Shown here piece by piece: positions 18,406 to 26,173 of a stretch of DNA of 32,321 nucleotides (the first letter of the stretch is position 1; every line of letters starts with the position of its first letter). The notes beneath the pieces were generated by a model. That model had not been told where the DNA came from. It made no database searches and saw only the letters and a list, made by a program, of their open reading frames with translations. This stretch comes from a virus. The stretch spans positions 43,582 to 75,902 of IMG/VR virus record IMGVR_UViG_3300030098_006700; one strand, given 5' to 3'. A program made the translations under genes and the position numbers.

Positions 18406-19413
18406 ATGAGATTAACTGAGGCACGCCTAAAAGAGATTATTAGAGAAGAAGTTGAACGCCGTTTATTCAATCAATTGGTAGATACTTTAATTGTAGAAGA
18501 ATTAAAGAGAGTGGGGATTGTTGAAGGCAGCGATTCATTCGAGGATTATAAGAAGGCCGCCCGAAAAGCTTTCTTGAAGAAGTTGGTTGCCTGGGGTCTT
18601 CTGGCTTCAGTCGCTGGTGGAATTGGAGCATATGGGCAAATCCAAGCTGATCAGATTTCTGCACAAAATGTTGCAGCTTGGGATCAAAGAGGGGCGGATT
18701 ACGAAGCCTACAAACAAACACCTCAATATGCGTTAGAAGAAATTACAGCCGCCATGAGCCGCCCTAGTAATTATAGTTGGACATTTGGAAGTGAATCTGG
18801 GACGATGCAATCAGCAGACCAGGAAAGCTCAGGAGAAGTGTCGCAGCCAGAAAACTTTCCGCTTTTGCTAGATAAAGATTACGGACAAGTAGGGGTTTTA
18901 TCCCCAGAATATGGAGTTGTGCGGCAGTTATATGATGATGTTTCTGAACAGTTGGCGCAGAGGGATGCCTTAAAAATAGAATTACAACAGATGATCGAAG
19001 AAGTCGAAAACAATGACTCTATAACTATGGATGGTAAGCGCGCACTAATAGAGGAATACACATTAGAAATACAGATTTTAGACGACATGCCTCTAAACCC
19101 AAGTGTGGATTTAGCCATAGAAGGCACAGGCGATGCATCCGAATGGCTGCAGGACTTCCCAGGAAGATATGATCTGCCTGTCACTCCTAATTATGAAGCT
19201 CCTCCGGAGGGCTTGATCCAGGGTGCTTTTGACGCAGGTTTTTCTGGCGATGTGCCAGTTAGCCCACATTACGACGGCATGATTTATTTGCCGTATGATA
19301 ACTTGCCAGAAGATATGATTTTGCCTTTGGCGCAGGAAACACCTTCGGAATATTATATAACTCTGTGGAATGAGTATTTCCCAGACAATCCCATTGAACA
19401 AGAAAGTGAATAA
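18406..19413 (+). CDS. Membrane-anchored protein with IIREE-type N-terminal tag
   Basis: 335 residues, no recognised enzyme domain. The first 20 residues (MRLTEARLKEIIREEV...) match the peptide that opens five other proteins at 24756-27347. A hydrophobic segment at about 57-77 (LLASVAGGIGAYG) could span a membrane. The remainder is acidic, with a likely coiled coil at about 175-225 and a Pro-rich, Asp/Glu-rich end. A GAGGGATT ribosome site precedes the ATG, nine bases after the primase stop. By analogy with T4 internal head proteins, the tag may direct it into the prohead and be cleaved near I-x-E; this is inference. Combining such a tag with a membrane segment is unusual. Confidence 0.65.
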   Translation: MRLTEARLKEIIREEVERRLFNQLVDTLIVEELKRVGIVEGSDSFEDYKKAARKAFLKKLVAWGLLASVAGGIGAYGQIQADQISAQNVAAWDQRGADYEAYKQTPQYALEEITAAMSRPSNYSWTFGSESGTMQSADQESSGEVSQPENFPLLLDKDYGQVGVLSPEYGVVRQLYDDVSEQLAQRDALKIELQQMIEEVENNDSITMDGKRALIEEYTLEIQILDDMPLNPSVDLAIEGTGDASEWLQDFPGRYDLPVTPNYEAPPEGLIQGAFDAGFSGDVPVSPHYDGMIYLPYDNLPEDMILPLAQETPSEYYITLWNEYFPDNPIEQESE

Positions 19414-19419
19414 AAACAC

Positions 19420-19448
19420 TTGACATTGGTTCTCATTTGTGTTAAATT
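19420..19448 (+). promoter_or_regulatory. Sigma70-like promoter upstream of the small ORF and sbcCD fusion
   Basis: A perfect TTGACA (19420-19425), a 17-base spacer, and TAAATT (19443-19448, four of six matches). It lies in the intergenic stretch after the stop at 19413. The context around the -35 box (ACACTTGACA) resembles that of the primase promoter (CCACTTGACT). A GAGGGC ribosome site follows at 19458-19463. Confidence 0.65.
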
Positions 19449-19466
19449 AATAATCAAGAGGGCAAA

Positions 19467-19583
19467 ATGAATTTTTTTATTGATACAATGATTAAAGTGA
19501 TCGTGTTTGAGGTGTGTTTTTGTTTCGGCTCGGTTGTACTTAATCCAATCTTTCGTCATTTCGTTGCTCTCGCTGTAAACTAA
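19467..19583 (+). CDS. Small hydrophobic protein (38 aa)
   Basis: ATG at 19467, TAA at 19581-19583. Support comes from the GAGGGCAAAATGAAT start context, identical to that of the primase gene, and from the promoter just upstream. The product is Phe/Val/Ile-rich with two cysteines and could form one membrane helix (about residues 9-26). Its stop is 12 bases before the TTG start of the nuclease fusion, so it may act mainly as a leader that couples translation of that gene. No homologue is recognised. Confidence 0.45.
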   Translation: MNFFIDTMIKVIVFEVCFCFGSVVLNPIFRHFVALAVN

Positions 19584-19595
19584 AGGGAGCAACAA

Positions 19596-22500
19596 TTGAA
19601 GTTTGCGCATATTGCGGATACTCATATTAAAAATTTGAAGTATCATTATGAATATAACATTATCTTTGAGCAGTTATATGAGACACTGCGAAAGGAAGAA
19701 GTAGATTACATCGTACACTGCGGTGATATCGCTCATACGAAGACACAAATCTCACCAGAATTTGTTGAGATGTGTTCACAATTCTTTAAGAATTTGGCAG
19801 AGATTGCACCAACATATATCATTTTGGGTAATCACGATGGCAACTTGAAGAACAGTAGCCGTCAAGATGCTTTGACGCCGATTGTCGAAGCGCTTGATTT
19901 GGACGATCTACATCTTCTTAAGGAGTCGGGGGAGACACATATTGATGATGATTTTTGTCTGAATGTGCTTTCAGTGTTTGATCGCGATAACTGGATTAAG
20001 CCGACCAATACAGACAAGATTAACATCGCCCTATATCACGGATCGATTAGTCGCTGTAAGACCGACACCAACTGGACAATGACACATGGCGAAGATGAGC
20101 TTAGCATCTTTAATGATTTTGACTTTTCTATGCTAGGAGACATTCATCGTCGTCAATTCTTGGATGAAGATGGTCGTGTCTGGTATGCAGGTTCTACTGT
20201 TCAACAGAATCATGGCGAGACTAATGATAAAGGTATTTTGATTTGGGATATTAAGTCAAAGGATGATTGGGAGATTGAGCCTTATGTGCTTGAAAATCCT
20301 AAACCTTTCTTTACAATTCCGCTGACATTGACTGGTCGGATGCCTCGTAATATTGAGGTGCCAAAAAATGCCCGCTTGCGTCTTGTTAGCACAAACAATC
20401 TTCCGCTTGATTCTATGCGACGTGCTATGGATATTGCCAAGCATCGCTTTAAGCCTGAAAGTATCTCGTTTTTGAATAGAGCAGCAGGCGAGCGCGGCAA
20501 TGTCGAGGATATCACTGACACACTGCAGACGGAAAACCTTCGAGACATCAATATCCAAGAAGAATTGATTGACGAATATCTAAAAGATTTCCAGGTTGAT
20601 GGCGATACGCTCGAAGCAGTCTACGAACTCAACCGCAAATATAACAAAATTGTTGAGGACAACGAAGAAATTTCTAGAAATGTTAACTGGAAAATCAACA
20701 ATTTTAAATGGGACAACTTATTTAATTATGGAGAGGACAATGCCATTGATTTTCACAGCATGGCTGGGATTGTTGGAATATTTGGAAAGAACTTTTCTGG
20801 GAAGAGTTCTATTATCGACGCTGCACTTTACACTCTCTTTAATACAACTTCCAAAAACGAACGAAAAAACCTTAATGTCATCAACCAAAATAAGGACTTT
20901 GGAAGAGGAGAAATAGAGATTCAAGTTGGTACGAAGCGTTATACAATTACCAGAGCATCTGAAAAGTATATTCGACGCCTTAAGGGTGAAGAAACCCAAG
21001 AGGCAAAGACCGATTTGAATTTCGAAGTTTATGATGAAACTACAGGCGAGACAACTTCGTTGAACGGCACCACGCGCAACCAGACGGACGCAAATATTCG
21101 CAGACACTTTGGCACTGTAGAAGATTTTTCTGTGTCTTCTCTGGCCTCACAGCACGGTGCATTCTCATTCGTGGATGAAGGATCGACTCGACGTAAAGAG
21201 ATTATCGCTAAATTCTTGGATTTGGAGGTTTTCGATCAGAAATTCAAACTTGCAAAAGAGGACTCTGTTGAAACAAAAGTTCTCCTGAAAAAGAATGATG
21301 ATCGAGATTTTGATTCGGAGATTGAAGAAGTATTAGCGCAGCTAAAGAAAGCAAAGAAATCTTCCACTAGGAATCAGGCGACTTGCGCACGATTGAAGGA
21401 AGGTATTGTTACAACTGAAGCAGCTTTGGCTTCGTTGAATATGCAGATTGAATCGTTGCCTGCCGAATATATCAATATTAGCGAAGCTATCACTGCGCGC
21501 GACAAGAAGAGCAAACTTCTAACCATCACGACAGATAAGATAATCGTTGACAATGCTGCTATTGACGCAAAGGTGGAGAAGATAAGCCGCTCAAATGAAT
21601 TATTGAACTCCATTGACATCGATGCTATTCGAGAAAAGAAGATTGATGCCGACACGCTGCAGATCACTGTCACTCGCCTTAAGGAAGAGATGGAAAACAT
21701 TGATAAGAAAAAGCAACTCCTATCAGGCATTCCTTGTGGAGACTCGTTTCCAACATGTCGCTTTATTAAAGACGCCCATGTTGCAGTGTCTTCGTCTGAT
21801 TTAGTAGAGCGCGATCTTAAACAGGCTGTCGATGAATTGGCTGCCATGGAGGTGGCGACTATTGATCGCCGCTTAGAACAATATACTAAAATTACAGATT
21901 TAGTTAGAAATTTAGAAGTTGAACTGAACTCCTTGAAATTACGTCGAGAGAGAAATAAAAATGCATCAACCAAATTACAATTTGAATTGAGAGAGATTCA
22001 AACTAAAATCGAAGAATACAATCAAAACAAAGATGTAATTGAAAACTTAGAAAAACTATTAAAACAAAGGAGAGGATATGAAGAGGAAATCGAATTGTCG
22101 CAAGCTAAGATCGTTAGCTGCGAGAAGAAGACGCTTGACTTATACAAACAGGTTGGCTCTAAGGAAGAAAGACTGCAATCACTCCGAGATGATAAATTAT
22201 CCCATCTTAGATTACGGAGAGAGTTTGCCGCCTATGATCTCTTCATGCGATGTATGCATGCCAACGGAATCGCCTACGATGTAATCAAAAAGAAAATTCC
22301 AGTTATCAATCAAGAAATTGCAAAGATTCTTGCGAACATTGTTGACTTCGAAATATTCTTCGAGAGTAATGGAAACAAATTTGACATTTTCATCAAACAT
22401 CCCCAATACGATGAGAGACCGATTGAAATGTCGTCAGGTGCGGAGAAGACAATGGCTGCGATGGCTATACGTTTAGCACTTTTGAGTGTTTCATCGTTGC

Positions 22501-22703
22501 CTAAAGCGGACTTATTTATTCTCGACGAACCGGGTACTGCATTAGACGAAGAAAATATGGAAGGATTTATTCGGATATTGGAACTAATTAAAGTATATTT
22601 TAAGAACGTCCTGCTTATCTCCCACCTTGATTCTCTGAAAGATTGTGTAGATATGCAGATTGTTATTGAAAAATCTAAAGGATATGCGAGGGTAAATCAA
22701 TGA
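19596..22703 (+). CDS. Fused Mre11/SbcD-Rad50/SbcC recombination nuclease (gp47-gp46-like)
   Basis: 1035 residues joining two normally separate proteins. The N-terminal part (about 1-340) is the Mre11/SbcD/gp47 metallophosphoesterase, with D8-x-H10, G43-D44, GNHD (78-81), H148 and GDIH (181-184). The rest is the Rad50/SbcC/gp46 ATPase: Walker A GKNFSGKS (397-404), long coiled coils, a hook with C714 and C721 (C-x6-C rather than C-x2-C), signature MSSGAEK (945-951), Walker B ending D977-E978, and H1010. The complex would resect DNA ends for recombination-dependent replication and possibly degrade host DNA. The start is TTG at 19596, supported by GGGAG at 19585-19589 and by the conserved MKFAHIADTH start. 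Its stop overlaps the next ATG (ATGA). Confidence 0.9.
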   Translation: MKFAHIADTHIKNLKYHYEYNIIFEQLYETLRKEEVDYIVHCGDIAHTKTQISPEFVEMCSQFFKNLAEIAPTYIILGNHDGNLKNSSRQDALTPIVEALDLDDLHLLKESGETHIDDDFCLNVLSVFDRDNWIKPTNTDKINIALYHGSISRCKTDTNWTMTHGEDELSIFNDFDFSMLGDIHRRQFLDEDGRVWYAGSTVQQNHGETNDKGILIWDIKSKDDWEIEPYVLENPKPFFTIPLTLTGRMPRNIEVPKNARLRLVSTNNLPLDSMRRAMDIAKHRFKPESISFLNRAAGERGNVEDITDTLQTENLRDINIQEELIDEYLKDFQVDGDTLEAVYELNRKYNKIVEDNEEISRNVNWKINNFKWDNLFNYGEDNAIDFHSMAGIVGIFGKNFSGKSSIIDAALYTLFNTTSKNERKNLNVINQNKDFGRGEIEIQVGTKRYTITRASEKYIRRLKGEETQEAKTDLNFEVYDETTGETTSLNGTTRNQTDANIRRHFGTVEDFSVSSLASQHGAFSFVDEGSTRRKEIIAKFLDLEVFDQKFKLAKEDSVETKVLLKKNDDRDFDSEIEEVLAQLKKAKKSSTRNQATCARLKEGIVTTEAALASLNMQIESLPAEYINISEAITARDKKSKLLTITTDKIIVDNAAIDAKVEKISRSNELLNSIDIDAIREKKIDADTLQITVTRLKEEMENIDKKKQLLSGIPCGDSFPTCRFIKDAHVAVSSSDLVERDLKQAVDELAAMEVATIDRRLEQYTKITDLVRNLEVELNSLKLRRERNKNASTKLQFELREIQTKIEEYNQNKDVIENLEKLLKQRRGYEEEIELSQAKIVSCEKKTLDLYKQVGSKEERLQSLRDDKLSHLRLRREFAAYDLFMRCMHANGIAYDVIKKKIPVINQEIAKILANIVDFEIFFESNGNKFDIFIKHPQYDERPIEMSSGAEKTMAAMAIRLALLSVSSLPKADLFILDEPGTALDEENMEGFIRILELIKVYFKNVLLISHLDSLKDCVDMQIVIEKSKGYARVNQ

Positions 22704-23593
22704 AAAAACTTTTAGAGAATTGGAGAAGATTTGTTAATGAACAAGAAATCGATAAGGGAGGAATTCGTGCTTTAAATGATCCAAATACCCCTTTGGCTAC
22801 ATATGTGGCAGTACTTAAAAAATATGCGAACGATCCCACATTTGATAGTATAGCCGCTGCTGGGCAAACCGACGGACAACCCGCCGACGAACAAGTTTCT
22901 GTTGATAGAGCTTCTACCCAGGCTGCTAACCTTGTTGCAACACAAGCAGAGATCGGCTTTAGTAATAGTTTGGCAGATCAGATGACCAATCCGCCCTGGA
23001 AGCCGGTTCAAAAAGCCCTTGGTTTGGCTGGCACGCCTATTATCATGCCGAGTACAGACGATCCCCCTCCAGCTATTTTAGTTTGGAATGGGAGATATAT
23101 TCTTGATGGGCACCACCGCTGGTCTCAAGTTATGATGATGAATCCTACTGGAGAAGTGGCTATTGATAATGTCACCGGACCAGCTTTAGATAACGAAGAA
23201 GAAGCGCTTAAAGCCATGCAATTTGCAATTGCGGCAACTTCTGATAAAGTTGTAACAAAGCCATTTAAAGGACAAAACCTTATGCAAGCTAGTGAACAAG
23301 AAGTTGCTCAGTATGTTATGGAAAATATAACAGATGAAGTTTTACAGCTTTTGGTCCAAGCGGGTAAAATTCCAAAGCCCGATAAACAGCTAGCGGCTGA
23401 ATACGTTGCCGGCAATTTACCTGTTATTAAAAGATCTGTTGGTAAATTCTCTCGTGAAAAAAGCATGCCTCAAGCCGGCGCCTCTGGAGTTTCACAAAAT
23501 GCTGTCAATCAAGCACTTGGATCAGGCAAGGTTAATTTCGATCAGCCTAAGCCATCTGATGTGCGCCGCGCCGACGAGCAAAAGCTTAAATAA
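22700..23593 (+). CDS. ParB-like (DGHHRW) protein with MKKLLENW-type N-terminal tag
   Basis: 297 residues. The start, MKKLLENWRRFVNEQ, matches in type the start of the 25121 protein (MKKLFEDWNNYLDKE). Residues about 112-150 include ILVWNGRYILDGHHRW (DGHHRW at 136-141), the core motif of ParB/Srx-fold proteins, which bind nucleotide or nick DNA. The C-terminal half is helical, Gln/Ala/Lys-rich and has no recognised domain. The ATG overlaps the TGA of the nuclease fusion, and the tubulin-like gene begins 11 bases after the stop. The tag suggests packaging in the head, so an injected DNA-acting protein is a reasonable guess; a partition-type partner of the tubulin is an alternative. Neither is shown. 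Confidence 0.65.
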   Translation: MKKLLENWRRFVNEQEIDKGGIRALNDPNTPLATYVAVLKKYANDPTFDSIAAAGQTDGQPADEQVSVDRASTQAANLVATQAEIGFSNSLADQMTNPPWKPVQKALGLAGTPIIMPSTDDPPPAILVWNGRYILDGHHRWSQVMMMNPTGEVAIDNVTGPALDNEEEALKAMQFAIAATSDKVVTKPFKGQNLMQASEQEVAQYVMENITDEVLQLLVQAGKIPKPDKQLAAEYVAGNLPVIKRSVGKFSREKSMPQAGASGVSQNAVNQALGSGKVNFDQPKPSDVRRADEQKLK

Positions 23594-23604
23594 AGGAATA
23601 ACTT

Positions 23605-24744
23605 ATGTCAGGCAAAGATGACAAAAACGAATTTGATTTTCTGCCTCCCGCAGAGCCACCACCCTCCTTTAATCAGGAGAAAGACCACTATCACGAAGAA
23701 GTTGCAGCAGAGGATTTCGGTATGGTCGAGGACTTTGGACTTCAAATGGAATATTCTGATGAAGACCTCCTCCCTGAAAATACCGCTCCATCTTCATTGA
23801 ACGTGGGCTTTGTAGGCGTCGGCGGTGGAGGCAACAAAATGGCCAATGCTTTCATCGAGCTTGGTTTCAATAAAACGTTGCTAGTGAATACCACTGGCAA
23901 AGATATTCCAAAGAACGTCGAAGAAGATCATGTTGTTCTTATTCCAGATTCTGACGGAATCGGAAAGAACACAACATATGGAAAAGAGGTGTTAAGTCAA
24001 AATGGTGCAATTATTGAAGATGCACTGCGAATCAAACTTGGCAAAGTTGATTGGCTTTTTGTTTTTGCTGGCGGTGGTGGTGGCACCGGTAGCTCTGTCT
24101 CTGCTTTGCATCCTGTTTTTGAGCGTTACATGCGCTCCGTTCAGTCTTCTGGCAAAGTCGTTTATGTAGTTTCGTGGCCGACAGCACAAGAAAACCTTAA
24201 CCCCACAATTGCTCGAAATGCTCTCACGCTTGTAAACGACGTTTCGAAACACCCTCACATCGTTCTTGATAACGAAAGATCTACACGTTTACTTCGCGGC
24301 AGAATTGGCATGCTTGGCATGTATCCTGTCGCCAACACACAATTTGCTAAGTCATTTGCCCAAGTTCTCAAACTCTCCACCGAAGACTCACCGATCCAAT
24401 CTTTTGACAGCAAGGATCTAGAGACTTGTTTAGGCAATGACGGTCGCGCCTTTTTGGGTTCGACTATGATTAAAGATCCGAATACTGGAAAGTTGGGATC
24501 GGTGATTCTTCACAATTGCATGAACCGCTCAGCCTGTCCTCCACCGAAGGGCAAGGCTGCGGCAGGTTCTTTAATTTTGGTCGCATCTGAAGAAATGGTT
24601 GCTGACCCGAGAGTAAGTAAACATCTTGAATCAGCTATCGCCTATGTTGGTGGTCGTTGCGAAACACTTTTTTCAGGGGTTTATGTTCGCAAGAATGTCC
24701 CTGGCTTGATTGCAATACTAAGTATGAATGGCTTAGATACATAA
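23605..24744 (+). CDS. Tubulin/FtsZ-family GTPase homologue
   Basis: 379 residues. After an acidic, Pro-rich, probably disordered extension (about 1-63) comes a tubulin/FtsZ nucleotide-binding domain. It has V-G-F-V-G-V-G-G-G-G-N (67-77, loop T1), VNTTGKDI (94-101, T3 region), the signature loop AGGGGGTGSS (155-164, canonical GGGTGTG with the last Gly replaced by Ser), and an IVLDNERSTRLL segment (219-230) like the start of helix H7. The T7 loop appears to be PVANTQFAK (241-249), where FtsZ has N-x-D-x2-D; both acidic positions would be Gln and Lys. A C-terminal beta domain follows. Such proteins form filaments that move DNA or capsids (TubZ, PhuZ). Start ATG 23605 has AAGGAA upstream. Family call firm, function open. 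Confidence 0.82.
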   Translation: MSGKDDKNEFDFLPPAEPPPSFNQEKDHYHEEVAAEDFGMVEDFGLQMEYSDEDLLPENTAPSSLNVGFVGVGGGGNKMANAFIELGFNKTLLVNTTGKDIPKNVEEDHVVLIPDSDGIGKNTTYGKEVLSQNGAIIEDALRIKLGKVDWLFVFAGGGGGTGSSVSALHPVFERYMRSVQSSGKVVYVVSWPTAQENLNPTIARNALTLVNDVSKHPHIVLDNERSTRLLRGRIGMLGMYPVANTQFAKSFAQVLKLSTEDSPIQSFDSKDLETCLGNDGRAFLGSTMIKDPNTGKLGSVILHNCMNRSACPPPKGKAAAGSLILVASEEMVADPRVSKHLESAIAYVGGRCETLFSGVYVRKNVPGLIAILSMNGLDT

Positions 24745-24755
24745 GGAATATTACA

Positions 24756-25121
24756 ATGAAGATCACAAAGAAGCAACTTAGACAGATTATTAAAGAAGAA
24801 CTTAATGCTGTTATTGAGTCTCGCGCCGATCATATCGGCGGGATTGATGCCAAGTTGGATAGGCTTGAAGATGAAATTGAGAGAGCGGAGGATTCGCTGG
24901 GTAGACAAGATGCAAGTGCTGACATGAGCGCTTATGGCGGTTCTGCGTGGGAAACCGAGGCTAACTTGGATGATATCCGTAGTCACCCAAGCTACTTTGA
25001 GACACAACAGAGAATCATGCGCATGCGAGAGAAGATCGATCTTCTTCAAAGTCAATTGGACACCTTAGAGAGCGCCCCAGAAGGCGAATATGTTGGTGAA
25101 CTCCCGAGAGGAGATGGGTGA
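24756..25121 (+). CDS. Small tagged protein (MKITKKQL...IIKEE), coiled-coil body
   Basis: 121 residues from the ATG at 24756. This start is preferred because the AAGGAA ribosome site follows the tubulin stop and because the peptide MKITKKQLRQIIKEELNAV is shared with neighbours; the frame is open upstream to 24657. After the tag the body is acidic and helical, with heptad-like patterns at about 25-45 (L-D-R-L-E-D-E-I-E) and 90-112 (M-R-M-R-E-K-I-D-L-L). No enzyme motif is visible. The stop TGA overlaps the next ATG. It is a candidate internal head protein by the tag only. Confidence 0.65.
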   Translation: MKITKKQLRQIIKEELNAVIESRADHIGGIDAKLDRLEDEIERAEDSLGRQDASADMSAYGGSAWETEANLDDIRSHPSYFETQQRIMRMREKIDLLQSQLDTLESAPEGEYVGELPRGDG

Positions 25122-25516
25122 TGAAAAAGCTATTTGAAGACTGGAACAATTACCTGGACAAAGAAAGCGTTTTAAATGAATCGATAGGGGTAGAAACTGA
25201 AGAACTACTTCGTACAGCCGTCGAAAAAGCGTATAAAGATATGGTTGCCTCTCATCATCCCGAACAGATTTATGCAGACACAGGTGAGCCAGTAGACCCG
25301 GATGCCGCTGCTGAGGCACGCGCACAAATTATGAAGCTTGTTGCATCCTATCTAGAAAATTCATCAGAGTCTGAAGAACAGGAAAAAGACAAGAAAGATG
25401 TATATGAGAAAGGATACAGTGACGGACGGCAGGGTTATAATTTTTCAAGTTCTTATCACGGAGAAATGAAAAAGATATATCTTGATGGAAATCTTGCGGG
25501 TGCGGAAGGTTTATAA
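25121..25516 (+). CDS. Small protein with MKKLFEDW-type N-terminal tag
   Basis: 131 residues from the ATG at 25121, which overlaps the preceding TGA by one base; a GTG one codon earlier is less likely. GAGGAG upstream is a strong ribosome site. The start (MKKLFEDWNNYLDKE) is the same type as that of the ParB-like protein at 22700. The middle is helical and acidic (SESEEQEKDKKD at about 94-105). The C-terminal Y-x-K-G-Y-S-D-G-R-Q-G and Y-L-D-G-N-L-A-G-A motifs look like a small conserved fold. No function is recognised. Confidence 0.62.
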   Translation: MKKLFEDWNNYLDKESVLNESIGVETEELLRTAVEKAYKDMVASHHPEQIYADTGEPVDPDAAAEARAQIMKLVASYLENSSESEEQEKDKKDVYEKGYSDGRQGYNFSSSYHGEMKKIYLDGNLAGAEGL

Positions 25517-25531
25517 AAAGGACATTAAAAG

Positions 25532-25864
25532 ATGAAAATCACAAAGAAACAGCTTAAGGGGCTTATTAAAGAGGAGCTATCAGCAGTCTTGAGAGAGGGG
25601 TATCATCACGGAGAATCTGACTCTTGGGAGGTTGATATAAACGTAGATTATAACAAAGAACCGATTTTGACGTGGGGGATTGGCTTAAAAACATCCACTG
25701 GCGTAAACTCTACTTTGGAGGGTTCTTCAGAAAGTTTGAATTTAGACACCTTGGAAAATGCAATTAGGCAAATCATAAAGACAGAAAGGCTTGATGTGGA
25801 CGAAGCCGATGATTTAAAAGACGCTTTCTATAAAGCTGAAGAAAGTTTTCGCAGAGAGAGATAA
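25532..25864 (+). CDS. Small tagged protein (MKITKKQL...LIKEE)
   Basis: 110 residues. The first 19 residues (MKITKKQLKGLIKEELSAV) repeat the shared tag, followed by a REGYHHGE stretch resembling EGHDEYHEDD in the next protein. The body has a beta-like middle (VDINVDYNKEPILTWGIGL) and a charged helical end, unlike the other tagged proteins. AAAAGGAC upstream provides a ribosome site. No known domain is evident. Confidence 0.62.
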   Translation: MKITKKQLKGLIKEELSAVLREGYHHGESDSWEVDINVDYNKEPILTWGIGLKTSTGVNSTLEGSSESLNLDTLENAIRQIIKTERLDVDEADDLKDAFYKAEESFRRER

Positions 25865-25867
25865 ACC

Positions 25868-26173
25868 ATGAAAATTACAAAGAAACAACTTAAACAACTT
25901 ATTCGCGAACAGGTCGCAACAGTCCTTGAAGGGCACGACGAATATCATGAGGATGATTGGTTTGATATTCTTGCGGGCGAGAGGGGAAGTCCGATTTCTT
26001 TTGATCCTGACGGGACAGAAGCTTCGATGACTCCGAATGAAGAAGTAGAAGCAGAAAACGCTTTGATGGCTGCAGTAGATCAACTAGCCAATGCAGGGTA
26101 TACTCCAGAAGAGATAAGAGATCTACTTATGGACGTCACTCCAGAACAGGGAGACAAGGACAATTCGAAATGA
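25868..26173 (+). CDS. Small tagged protein (MKITKKQL...LIREQ)
   Basis: 101 residues. The coding start is nearly identical at the DNA level to that of the 25532 gene over about 25 bases, with the differences largely at third codon positions. The tag is followed by EGHDEYHEDDW and an acidic body with a C-terminal helix (about 60-90). There are no cysteines and no recognised domain. It starts three bases after the previous stop and overlaps the next gene by four bases (ATGA). Confidence 0.6.
   Translation: MKITKKQLKQLIREQVATVLEGHDEYHEDDWFDILAGERGSPISFDPDGTEASMTPNEEVEAENALMAAVDQLANAGYTPEEIRDLLMDVTPEQGDKDNSK

Noticed and set aside
21374-21973. 199-codon open frame on the minus strand
   Set aside because: It is antisense to the coiled-coil part of the Rad50-like domain; Ser/Leu-rich shadow frames are common opposite Lys/Glu-rich coiled coils.
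24657-24755. Upstream extension of the first small tagged protein
   Set aside because: It would start inside the tubulin gene, has no ribosome site, and would hide the shared N-terminal peptide; the ATG at 24756 is better.
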